Shown: positions 1-5,250, counted from the stretch's first letter. The stretch is DNA of 5,250 nt from Aquificaceae bacterium (GCA_015487535.1 WFPN01000144.1:1-5250); one strand, 5' to 3'. Made by a program: numbers and translations. The notes: generated by a model not told the origin, from the letters alone.

Positions 1-318
1 CTGGGACCCTACGGTAAATAGAGGATCGAGGTAGGCCGAAGGTTCCTGGAATATCATCCCTATCTCCTTCCCCCTCACATTCCTCATCTCCCTTTCAGAA
101 AGATCTAAGAGATTCCTGCCGGCAAAGATGATTCTACCCTTTACCATGGAGTTCTCAGGAAGGAGCCGAAGGATAGAGTAAAGGATGGAAGACTTCCCGG
201 ATCCAGACTCACCCACTATGCAGAGGATCTCACCCTCTTCAACTTCAAAGGAGATATCGTGGAGAACCTTCTTATCCCCGTACCATAGGTTCAGGCCTTC
301 TACCTTAAGCAGATTCAT
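1..318 (-). CDS. ABC transporter ATP-binding protein, OppD/DppD type (C-terminal part beyond window)
   Basis: This is the N-terminal 106 residues of an ABC ATPase; the gene continues past the left edge. The protein begins MNLLKVEGLNLWYG. The Walker A loop GESGSGKSS lies at residues 36-44 and the Q-loop at about 90-92 (IFQEP), followed by LDPLFTVGSQ. That last stretch matches the 'IFQdP..sLNP..tvg.Q' pattern of the peptide/nickel importer ATPase group (OppD, DppD, NikD, YejF). The signature motif, Walker B and H-loop lie outside the window. Family knowledge: these cytoplasmic subunits power uptake of peptides, nickel or related solutes with paired permeases and a binding protein; the substrate cannot be told from this fragment. 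The ATG overlaps the TGA of amt (ATGA, 316-318 and 315-317), so translational coupling and co-transcription with amt are likely. It could also be the first half of a double-ATPase fusion. Confidence 0.93.
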   Translation of the reverse strand, partial: MNLLKVEGLNLWYGDKKVLHDISFEVEEGEILCIVGESGSGKSSILYSILRLLPENSMVKGRIIFAGRNLLDLSEREMRNVRGKEIGMIFQEPSAYLDPLFTVGSQ

Positions 319-1523
319 CTGTTGTAAGCTTCTTCCCCGTGAACGGATGTGTCAAGCCCTTGGGTCTCCTCCTCGGAGGATACCCTTACGCCGATGGCAA
401 GCCTTATGATGGTGAGCACCAGAGCGGTTACCACGGCGGAGTATAGCCCGACGGCAAGAACCCCAACGATCTGACTTCCAAGCTGGGCAGGGTTTCCAAA
501 GAATAGCCCGGCCGCCTCGTTCACGGAGGGCTTGGCCAACAGGCCCAGCATAACGCTACCCAGAATTCCTCCGACGCCGTGGACCCCGAACACGTCGAGG
601 GAGTCGTCGTACCCGAGCTTGGCTTTCAGGTGGGCAACGGCCACGTAACAGACCATCCCCGCTAGGAATCCGATGAGGACTCCCTCCCACACATCAACGA
701 AGCCCGAGGCCGGAGTTATAGTCGCAAGGCCCGCTATGAAACCGGTCATGAGTCCCAGGGTGGTAGGCTTCTTCAGGAAGAACCACTCCAGGAACATCCA
801 GGTGAGACCGGCCGTTATCGACGCCATCGTGGTTGTGAATATAGCCGTAACCGCAACGCTGCTTACACCAAGGGCAGAGCCCCCGTTGAAACCGAACCAG
901 CCGAACCAGAGAAGTCCCGTTCCAACGGCAACCAGAGGGAGGCTTGCAGGAAGCATAACGGGCTCCTGCCTCCTTCCAAGTATCAGAGCTCCCACCAGAG
1001 CCGAGATACCGGAGGTTTCGTGGACGACCAAGCCACCGGCGAAGTCAAGGGTGCCAAAGCTGGAAAGCCATCCGCCTCCCCACACCCAGTGGGCAACGGG
1101 GGCGTAAACTAGGGTAAACCAAAGGATCGAGAATACAATCCAGGCTGAAAACTTCATCCTCTCTATAAAAGCTCCGGCCATGAGTGCCACCGTTATGCAG
1201 GCGAAAGTCATCTGGTACAGGATGAAGTTGTAGTGAAGGAGGTTCTCGGCCGCAGGGGCCCTATCGGAAGGGTTTACGTTACTGAGAAAGAGCCACTTCA
1301 GATTTCCCACGATACCTCCCACATCGTCCCCGAAGGCGAGGGTATATCCGTAAGCTATCCAGAGAATACCAACAACACAGAAGGCGGAGAAAACCATGGC
1401 GATCGTATTTAGCATGCTCTTGGATCTGGTAAGTCCCCCGTAGAACACGGCAAGCCCGGGAACTGACATCAGCAGAACCAAGGCGGTAGAGACCATTATC
1501 CAGAGGTTATCTATCATGTTCAT
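315..1523 (-). CDS. amt: Ammonium transporter (Amt/MEP/Rh family)
   Basis: A 402-residue inner-membrane channel for ammonium/ammonia, of normal family length with about 11 hydrophobic segments. Residues equivalent to the E. coli AmtB pore are visible: F107, W148, D160 in the signature DFAGGLVVHETSG, H168, F212, N213 and S216 in FGFNGGSA, and H315 in VFGVHGVGGI, giving both halves of the twin-histidine pair. The cytoplasmic tail VRVSSEEETQGLD (residues 379-391) is intact; in relatives it contacts the PII protein GlnK. No cleavable signal peptide is apparent, because the N terminus runs straight into the first membrane helix. I chose the ATG at 1521-1523 because GGAGG (1532-1536) sits 8 nt upstream. 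A longer reading would start at a TTG (1536-1538) that overlaps this ribosome site. A sigma-54 promoter lies just upstream, implying nitrogen control, and the gene overlaps the downstream ABC ATPase. Confidence 0.97.
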   Translation of the reverse strand: MNMIDNLWIMVSTALVLLMSVPGLAVFYGGLTRSKSMLNTIAMVFSAFCVVGILWIAYGYTLAFGDDVGGIVGNLKWLFLSNVNPSDRAPAAENLLHYNFILYQMTFACITVALMAGAFIERMKFSAWIVFSILWFTLVYAPVAHWVWGGGWLSSFGTLDFAGGLVVHETSGISALVGALILGRRQEPVMLPASLPLVAVGTGLLWFGWFGFNGGSALGVSSVAVTAIFTTTMASITAGLTWMFLEWFFLKKPTTLGLMTGFIAGLATITPASGFVDVWEGVLIGFLAGMVCYVAVAHLKAKLGYDDSLDVFGVHGVGGILGSVMLGLLAKPSVNEAAGLFFGNPAQLGSQIVGVLAVGLYSAVVTALVLTIIRLAIGVRVSSEEETQGLDTSVHGEEAYNR

Positions 1524-1529
1524 GCCCTG

Positions 1530-1536
1530 CACCTCC
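1530..1536 (-). promoter_or_regulatory. Ribosome binding site of amt (decides the start)
   Basis: GGAGGTG reads on the minus strand here. Its GGAGG core ends 8 nt before the ATG at 1523. Because the upstream in-frame TTG (1536-1538) overlaps this site, it cannot be the start that the site serves, so the 402-residue reading is preferred over the 407-residue one. Confidence 0.85.
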
Positions 1537-1564
1537 AAAAGTTATAGTGCGCCCCGTTTTGCCT

Positions 1565-1580
1565 AGCAATCTTTATGCCA
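1565..1580 (-). promoter_or_regulatory. Sigma-54 (RpoN) -24/-12 promoter of amt
   Basis: The minus strand reads TGGCATAAAGATTGCT. Against the RpoN consensus TGGCACG-N4-TTGCW, it matches the GG and GC core dinucleotides with exact spacing. It deviates only by T for C and A for G in the last two positions of the -24 block. The predicted start site is near 1554, giving a leader of about 31 nt that contains the GGAGG ribosome site. Aquificaceae are known to carry RpoN and NtrC-type activators, and ammonium transporter genes are classic targets of this system. The promoter implies that amt and the coupled ABC ATPase are induced by an ATP-hydrolysing enhancer-binding protein. No start-site mapping is available here. 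Confidence 0.8.
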
Positions 1581-1628
1581 CTTTCAGATGCTTGCAGCAC
1601 AAAGGTTTTAGAAAACGACGTGTTGTGA

Positions 1629-1662
1629 AATTGTTAACACTTTTACATATCTGTTAACAATT
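1629..1662. promoter_or_regulatory. Paired TGTTAACA palindromes, candidate activator sites for the sigma-54 promoter
   Basis: Two identical 8-bp palindromes, TGTTAACA, lie at 1632-1639 and 1652-1659, exactly 20 bp apart centre to centre, or about two helical turns. With their flanks they form a perfect 11-bp inverted repeat: AATTGTTAACA (1629-1639), a 12-nt spacer, and TGTTAACAATT (1652-1662). Relative to the predicted amt start near 1554, the centres lie at about -82 and -102, the range usual for sigma-54 enhancer sites. The distal copy overlaps the last codons of the HIT gene (Leu-Leu-Thr), and the HIT stop codon is in the spacer. The motif is not the enterobacterial NtrC consensus, so which activator binds is unknown. 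An RNA hairpin at the end of the HIT transcript is an alternative, but the stem is very AT-rich and lacks a following T-run. Confidence 0.55.
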
Positions 1663-2146
1663 CTTCGAGAGCTTCCTTCAACCTGTCGTAGGTGGTGAAA
1701 AGATCCTGAGATATTACCTTAGTCTGGGCTATAACCGGCATGAAGTTAGTATCCCCGTTCCAGCGGGGAACAACGTGCATATGGATGTGGCTCTCGAGAC
1801 CTGCCCCCGCAGGTCTTCCCAGGTTGTAACCTATGTTAAAGCCGTGGGGCCTGAACACCTTTCTGAGAGCCTTCAACGACAGCTTGAGGAGTTCGTTCAT
1901 CTCAAGGACGGTCTCGTCTTCTAGGCTCTCGTACTCTGATGTGTGCTCGATGGGAACTATCATAAGGTGTCCCGAGTTGTAGGGGTACTTGTTGAGTATT
2001 ATGAAGCTCCTCTCTCCTTTATGAAGCAGTAAAACCTCCCTCCATCTGTGGGGAGGTTGTTTGACGGCGTTGCAGAGAAAGCATCCCTCTATGTTGTCCA
2101 CATTCTCTACGTAACTGCTTCTCCAAGGAGCCCAGAGTATATCCAT
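1643..2146 (-). CDS. HIT-family nucleotide hydrolase/phosphorylase (Ap4A-type)
   Basis: A 167-residue cytoplasmic protein of the histidine triad superfamily. The triad motif HIHMHVV is at residues 120-126, with the active-site histidines expected at 120, 122 and 124. Upstream are LNKYPYNSGHLMIVP (51-65) and an N-terminal CxxC (C22, C25), typical of the branch that includes bacterial diadenosine tetraphosphate phosphorylases and begins with an LWAPWR-like sequence. Family knowledge: these enzymes cleave dinucleoside polyphosphates or nucleotide adducts at the alpha-phosphate; the exact substrate is not shown here. I chose the ATG at 2144-2146 because family members begin near MDxLWAPWR. The longer 186-residue reading adds 19 unconserved-looking residues and overlaps the upstream gene by 49 nt. 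The chosen start lies 8 nt after the upstream stop but has only a weak, too-close AGG, so coupling to upstream translation is likely. Confidence 0.9.
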   Translation of the reverse strand: MDILWAPWRSSYVENVDNIEGCFLCNAVKQPPHRWREVLLLHKGERSFIILNKYPYNSGHLMIVPIEHTSEYESLEDETVLEMNELLKLSLKALRKVFRPHGFNIGYNLGRPAGAGLESHIHMHVVPRWNGDTNFMPVIAQTKVISQDLFTTYDRLKEALEELLTDM

Positions 2147-2154
2147 ACCTGTTA

Positions 2155-2925
2155 TTATACTTTCAGCCTCAGTATTCCCAGAGACAGCCTCACGGTCAGC
2201 CATAGGTTGAGTAAAGGAAGGATCAACGTTTGGAGGGTAAAGTACAGGGCAAGATGCATGAGTTGCTCGAAGGCACTGTCAATGCGATCTTTTAGAACCG
2301 AGATGTTCTTTTTAAACTCTTCCACACTGCTCAGTGAACTCACAACAGAGTAGATGTCGCTCTTCACTTTATTGAGCTGTGAGCTAACAGTCTCGATCCG
2401 GTATCTGAAGAATTTTTCATAGACGAGGTCGTTCGCAAGAACTACTACTGGGAAGAAGAACCTGAGGATCAGCAGAACTAGGAGGAGCTTAAGGAAAAAA
2501 ACCATCACAAGGCCTCTAACGAGCACGAGAACTCCTAAAGCCATCGTCAGAACTCCGGAAAGCATAAGTAGGTAGCTGGATAGCAGTTCAAGGATAAGCT
2601 TCTGCACACCGAGCGATAGGAAGCTAACCAGGAGCAGAGCCGATACACGCTCGGTTATGTCGTCAAGAGGGTCCAGTACCTCCCCCATAGCTATAGAAAA
2701 GCCCATACCCGCCGGGGATAAGAAGAGTTCACTTCCCTTTATCACCGAAATACTAGCATTCAAACCCCTTATAACCACGTAGCTCGCAAGGGTAGTCTTC
2801 AAGCCCTTATCCAGATAACCCTCTGCCCTTTCCTTTAGAGGCTCGAACTCAAGAAAGTAAGAAATTAGGAGAACCGCCCCCAGAGCTAGGAGCAGCAAGC
2901 CTAAAGCTTTTACATTTAACTTCAA
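2155..2925 (-). CDS. Conserved-looking multi-pass membrane protein of unknown function
   Basis: I do not recognise a named family for this 256-residue protein. A first hydrophobic helix spans about residues 7-25 and may be an uncleaved anchor. A segment likely outside the membrane (26-94) follows, containing GSELFLSPAGMGFSIAMGEV and the acidic LDPLDDITERVS. Strongly hydrophobic segments then cover about 96-164, enough for three helices. A polar, probably coiled-coil stretch (170-222, SSQLNKVKSDIYSVV and onward) leads to a final helix at about 224-245. The segment 65-115 vaguely resembles uncharacterised proteobacterial membrane proteins, but this is from memory only. The start is a TTG (2923-2925) whose last two bases are shared with the upstream TGA (TTGA overlap). 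No ATG is available before residue 74, and AGAGG is about 15 nt away, so the gene probably depends on coupling to the thioredoxin-like gene. Confidence 0.8.
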   Translation of the reverse strand: MKLNVKALGLLLLALGAVLLISYFLEFEPLKERAEGYLDKGLKTTLASYVVIRGLNASISVIKGSELFLSPAGMGFSIAMGEVLDPLDDITERVSALLLVSFLSLGVQKLILELLSSYLLMLSGVLTMALGVLVLVRGLVMVFFLKLLLVLLILRFFFPVVVLANDLVYEKFFRYRIETVSSQLNKVKSDIYSVVSSLSSVEEFKKNISVLKDRIDSAFEQLMHLALYFTLQTLILPLLNLWLTVRLSLGILRLKV

Positions 2926-3254
2926 GCTATTCTCAGGAGCCTCTTTATGGCCTGTTCGACCATCTCTGGTGGAGGGACGAAGTCGTGTCTGTCGAGCTCC
3001 ATCGTGTCCCTGAAGTACATGGCCGATGGGAAGTTGAAGATCCCAAAGTCCTCGAAGGAGGTGTTCTTTGTAACGTCCATGTAGTAGAACTTTATCTTGT
3101 CCCCGTACTGCTCCACGTAGGGTCTTAAAAGATCAACGAACTTTCTGGTCTCCTCCGAGTTGGGGTCTATAAAGAGGACCACCGTTGGGTTTTCAGCGGC
3201 CATCACCTTCTGATAGAAGTCTCTATCGGTAACCTCCTCGAATCCCTCGAGCAT
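2922..3254 (-). CDS. Thioredoxin-fold protein lacking the CxxC active site
   Basis: A 110-residue protein with a thioredoxin-like layout. An N-terminal helix is followed by a strand, TVVLFID (24-30), at the position where thioredoxins have 'vlvdFwA'. PNSEETRKFVDLL (31-43) stands where WCGPC and the following helix would be. The strand KIKFYYMDV (53-61) follows, then FNFPSAMYF (73-81), which resembles the conserved cis-proline loop (P76), and a C-terminal helix. The protein has no cysteine at all, so it cannot be a dithiol oxidoreductase; a binding or scaffold role is an inference. No signal peptide is visible, so a cytoplasmic location is likely. The start is well supported by AAGGAGG (3261-3267), 6 nt before the ATG. 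Its stop overlaps the start of the downstream membrane protein, which suggests a linked function. Assignment to the fold is by pattern only. Confidence 0.82.
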   Translation of the reverse strand: MLEGFEEVTDRDFYQKVMAAENPTVVLFIDPNSEETRKFVDLLRPYVEQYGDKIKFYYMDVTKNTSFEDFGIFNFPSAMYFRDTMELDRHDFVPPPEMVEQAIKRLLRIA

Positions 3255-3260
3255 ATCTAA

Positions 3261-3267
3261 CCTCCTT
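3261..3267 (-). promoter_or_regulatory. Strong ribosome binding site of the thioredoxin-like gene
   Basis: AAGGAGG on the minus strand, 6 nt before the ATG at 3254. It overlaps the TAA stop of the upstream 110-aa gene (3266-3268), so the ribosome ending one gene is positioned over the start site of the next. Confidence 0.85.
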
Positions 3268-3598
3268 AAAAGTCAAGATCTATGTCCTCGTCGTCGAACT
3301 CGACTCCCATGTTGGTTACTATACCCCTCACGCTGAGGGCTGTGTTCTTAAGCTGCTCCAAGTACTTAAGAACGTCGTCATAAACTCCCATCATGGTCCT
3401 GAGCTTGGAGTACTCTTCGTGGGAGAGCTTCTTGGTTCTGGCTATCTTCTTGAGGGCAACCTTGGCGAGGGTAGCTTTGCCGTATTTTTCCTGCCACTCT
3501 GTCCAGAACTCGGGGGAGTTCATGGGCTTTTTGACCAAGAAATACTCGAGCTGTGTCATCTCCTCCAGAAGGTTTAGATCGAGGGAGTTGTTCTTCAT
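3266..3598 (-). CDS. Small hypothetical protein with acidic C-terminal tail
   Basis: I do not recognise this 110-residue protein. It is largely helical in appearance and has no signal peptide, membrane segment or cysteine. The N-terminal part (8-40) has an aromatic-rich stretch with PEFWTEWQEKYG at 29-40. A basic segment KATLAKVALKKIARTKKLS follows at 41-59, then a helix at about 60-88 (YDDVLKYLEQLK at its end). The tail EFDDEDIDLDF (100-110) is strongly acidic. The charge contrast between middle and tail might suggest a binding protein, but no function can be assigned. I chose the ATG at 3596-3598 because GGAGG (3607-3611) is 8 nt upstream. The upstream in-frame ATG (3611-3613) overlaps that site and has no ribosome site of its own. 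It lies 31 nt after trpC and 11 nt before the thioredoxin-like gene, consistent with one operon. Confidence 0.82.
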   Translation of the reverse strand: MKNNSLDLNLLEEMTQLEYFLVKKPMNSPEFWTEWQEKYGKATLAKVALKKIARTKKLSHEEYSKLRTMMGVYDDVLKYLEQLKNTALSVRGIVTNMGVEFDDEDIDLDF

Positions 3599-3606
3599 GG
3601 TAGTAT

Positions 3607-3611
3607 CCTCC
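3607..3611 (-). promoter_or_regulatory. Ribosome binding site of the 110-aa gene (decides the start)
   Basis: GGAGG on the minus strand, 8 nt before the ATG at 3598. The upstream in-frame ATG at 3611-3613 touches this site, so the shorter reading (110 rather than 115 residues) is preferred. Confidence 0.8.
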
Positions 3612-3629
3612 ATTCTTTAAAATTATAGA

Positions 3630-4418
3630 TCAGCAGGTAGTTTGAAAACCGAGGAGCTCCCTGAGCTTACTGTAAGGATTATCGCTCTTCATCAGGGAAG
3701 TTCCTATCAGGAAGGCGTCCACACCGTAGCCCATGAGCTCCTCTATCTGCTCCCGGCTCTCTATTCCGCTCTCGGCGATCACGAATTTGGCTCCCAGCTC
3801 TTTTATCTTTGGAGCGAGTTCCTTGGTGAGATTTGTGTCCGTCTTGAGGGTGTCGAGGTCCCTGTTGTTTATCCCTACTATCTGGGCTCCCGCCTTGAGG
3901 GCAATTCTTGCCTCTTCGAGGGAGAAGACCTCAACGAGGGGGGGCATGCCGAGTTCTAGGGAGAAGTTTATTAAATCCCTGAGCTTTTTGGGGTCGAGGA
4001 TCCTGACTATCAGCAGAACTGTGTCCGCTCCGTAGGCCCTAGCCTCGAGGATCTGAACATCGTCTATGATGAAGTCCTTCCTCAAGAGTGGAAGATCCAC
4101 CGCATCCCTGACCGCCTTTAGGTCCTCCAGAGAACCGCTGAAGAACTCCCTGTCCGTTAATACGGATATGGCGGTAGCTCCCGCGGACTCGTAAATCTTG
4201 GCCTGCTCCGCTGGGTCCACCTCCCTTATATTCCCAGCCGAAGGGGAGGCCTTTTTAACCTCCGCTATTATTTTGGTTTTGCAATTAGTGAGGGCCTTCT
4301 CGAAGTCGAAGAACTTGCTTCTCTCTTCTATCATCTCCTCGAGGGTCTTCAGGTAACCGGGATCCCTGTTTATCTCTTTTCTCTTTACGCTAAGGACCTT
4401 TTCTAGAAAACCAGCCAT
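3630..4418 (-). CDS. trpC: Indole-3-glycerol phosphate synthase
   Basis: A 262-residue monofunctional (beta/alpha)8-barrel enzyme of normal length. It closes the ring of 1-(2-carboxyphenylamino)-1-deoxyribulose 5-phosphate to indole-3-glycerol phosphate, with loss of CO2 and water, in tryptophan synthesis in the cytoplasm. The family's catalytic and binding residues are visible: E53 and K55 in IIAEVKKASPS, K114 in LLRKDFI, E163 in PLVEVFS, N184 and R186 in VGINNRDLDTL, and E216-S217 in IAESGIES. The phosphate-site GYGVDAFLIGTSLM is at 230-243. There is no fused TrpF domain. No other trp gene is in the window, so trp genes appear to be dispersed in this genome, as in other Aquificaceae. The ATG matches the usual family N terminus but has no clear ribosome site. 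It lies 22 nt after thiL, so expression probably depends on read-through from thiL. Confidence 0.97.
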   Translation of the reverse strand: MAGFLEKVLSVKRKEINRDPGYLKTLEEMIEERSKFFDFEKALTNCKTKIIAEVKKASPSAGNIREVDPAEQAKIYESAGATAISVLTDREFFSGSLEDLKAVRDAVDLPLLRKDFIIDDVQILEARAYGADTVLLIVRILDPKKLRDLINFSLELGMPPLVEVFSLEEARIALKAGAQIVGINNRDLDTLKTDTNLTKELAPKIKELGAKFVIAESGIESREQIEELMGYGVDAFLIGTSLMKSDNPYSKLRELLGFQTTC

Positions 4419-4440
4419 GGGCCGTATATTTTAACCCCGA

Positions 4441-5250
4441 TTAAAAATGTCTGTATCCTTTCGGCTCTATCCTTTCACCGTCCACGTAAACGCCTTCCCC
4501 TTCGGAAACGCTTCCTATCTCTGTCATGTCCATGAAGGGGTTCCACCTCTCCCTCGGATGGGTAAAGAGAAGCTGGTAGTCCTCCCCTCCGAATAATGCG
4601 TAGTCCTTGGGATCTTTTCCGTATTTCTCGCAGAACCTGAGAAGTTCCTTGGAAAGGGGGAGCTTGGAGCTGTCTATCTCTATCCTCACGCCGCTCCTTT
4701 TCGAGAGGTGCCAGGCATCCGCCACGAGGCCGTCGCTTATGTCCATGCTCGCGTTCGCATACTTCTGTAGGTGCTTAACGTAGTCTATCCTGGCTGTGGG
4801 TCTTATGTGCCTCTCTATGAGAGCGAGCTCGAAGCTCTCGTAGGTGTCTTTGTTCATTTTCAGGAGCTCAAGGCCAGCTTTCGAGTCTCCGAGGGTTCCC
4901 GACACGAATACCGAGTCCCCCGGTTTTGCCCCGCTCCTTCCCACGGACCTTTTGCTCGTTCCAACCAAGAATACGTCTATGCCGAGCCTCTCGGACTTCG
5001 ATACGTTCCCCCCTACCACCTCGCATCCGTAGAACTCGCAGGCTTTGTGCACTCCCCCGTAAAGCCTCTCCACGTACTCGACTTCAAGGTCTGGGAGCAT
5101 CAGCGAGATCAAAGCCCACCTGGGCTCCCCAGCGTTTCCCACAACGTCGCTTACGTTTACGCTGATAGCCTTCCATCCTACAGCCTCGGGAGGGTATCCG
5201 AGGAGAAAGTGGACGCTCTCGAGCATTAGGTCGGTCGTTAGAAGAAGGTA
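4441..5250 (-). CDS. thiL: Thiamine-monophosphate kinase (5' end beyond window)
   Basis: The C-terminal 269 residues of ThiL; the reading frame stays open to the right edge. From comparison with the Aquifex protein (about 306 residues, from memory) roughly 35-40 N-terminal residues are missing. ThiL phosphorylates thiamine monophosphate to thiamine diphosphate with ATP and Mg2+, the last step of cofactor synthesis. The visible fragment starts YLLLTTDLMLESVHF, the metal-binding region at the head of the AIR-synthase-like N domain. It continues with VNVSDVVGNAGEPRWALISL (31-50), VVGGNVSKS (78-86), ASMDISDGLVAD (167-178) and ALFGGEDYQLLFTH (218-231), all typical kinase motifs. A start at the internal ATG (5224-5226) would cut off the conserved TTD motif, so it is not the real start. 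It is very similar to A. aeolicus ThiL, which supports the taxonomic placement. Confidence 0.96.
   Translation of the reverse strand, partial: YLLLTTDLMLESVHFLLGYPPEAVGWKAISVNVSDVVGNAGEPRWALISLMLPDLEVEYVERLYGGVHKACEFYGCEVVGGNVSKSERLGIDVFLVGTSKRSVGRSGAKPGDSVFVSGTLGDSKAGLELLKMNKDTYESFELALIERHIRPTARIDYVKHLQKYANASMDISDGLVADAWHLSKRSGVRIEIDSSKLPLSKELLRFCEKYGKDPKDYALFGGEDYQLLFTHPRERWNPFMDMTEIGSVSEGEGVYVDGERIEPKGYRHF

Noticed and set aside
185..409. Plus-strand 74-residue open frame spanning the ABC/amt junction.
   Set aside because: It lies opposite the Walker A region of the ATPase and the amt 3' end and is a shadow of those genes.
673..1107. Long open frame on the plus strand opposite amt, and similar plus-strand frames opposite trpC and thiL.
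   Set aside because: They lie entirely over strongly identified minus-strand genes, their translations resemble no protein I know, and no ribosome site supports them.
1541..1569. Sigma-70-like promoter for amt: TTGCTA, 17 nt, TATAAC on the minus strand.
   Set aside because: The -35 box matches only 4 of 6 and overlaps the sigma-54 -12 element. Transcription would begin near 1534, inside the GGAGG ribosome site, so the message would lose it. The sigma-54 reading explains the region better.
1629..1662. Rho-independent terminator for the HIT-end operon formed by the inverted repeat.
   Set aside because: The stem has only two G-C pairs in 11, the loop is 12 nt and holds the stop codon, and no T-run follows on the minus strand. 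It would be unstable at high temperature.
3622..3627. Perfect TATAAT hexamer on the minus strand between trpC and the 110-aa gene.
   Set aside because: No -35-like hexamer lies 16-18 nt upstream and there is no extended -10, in an AT-rich spacer where such a hexamer is likely by chance. An internal promoter remains possible but is not supported.
4419..4440. Possible hairpin or regulatory leader between thiL and trpC.
   Set aside because: Only a GGG/CCC match is found, with no stem, leader peptide or Trp codon run, so there is no sign of attenuation.
5001..5020. Asn instead of the common Asp in the ThiL motif GGNVSKS, as a possible active-site change.
   Set aside because: As I recall it, the A. 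aeolicus enzyme also has GGNISKS here, so this is a lineage-typical variant rather than a loss of function.

Overview
The window looks like chromosome of a thermophilic bacterium of the family Aquificaceae (Aquifex, Hydrogenobacter, Thermocrinis or Hydrogenivirga type). The best evidence is the thiamine-monophosphate kinase at the right edge, which closely resembles the Aquifex aeolicus ThiL as I remember it, down to stretches such as SVNVSDV, ANASMDISDGLVADA and ERWNPF. Heavy use of AGG/AGA and ATA codons, strong GGAGG ribosome sites and tightly packed genes also fit. The species cannot be named from the sequence alone. All eight genes lie on the minus strand, so transcription runs from high to low coordinates.

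Right part (5250 to 1643): six closely spaced or overlapping genes. In transcription order they are thiL (5' end cut by the window edge), trpC, an unrecognised 110-aa acidic-tailed protein, a thioredoxin-fold protein with no cysteine, an unrecognised multi-pass membrane protein, and a HIT-family nucleotide hydrolase/phosphorylase. Gaps run from a 3-nt overlap to about 31 nt, so one transcript is likely. It would mix cofactor and amino-acid biosynthesis with three uncharacterised proteins.

Left part (1662 to 1): a 119-nt gap separates the HIT gene from amt, an ammonium channel gene. This gap holds a near-consensus sigma-54 (-24/-12) promoter at 1565-1580 with exact spacing. About 82 and 102 nt upstream of its predicted start site are two identical 8-bp palindromes, 20 bp apart, forming a perfect 11-bp inverted repeat. 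This is the layout expected of an enhancer-dependent nitrogen-control promoter. The amt stop overlaps the start of an OppD/DppD-type ABC transporter ATPase (ATGA), which runs off the left edge. The inferred unit is therefore a nitrogen-responsive operon for ammonium uptake plus an oligopeptide- or nickel-type importer.

The most notable points are the sigma-54 promoter with its paired upstream palindromes, the translational coupling of amt to an ABC ATPase rather than to a visible glnK, and the uncharacterised trio between trpC and the HIT gene. I saw no mobile element, CRISPR array, tRNA or rRNA.
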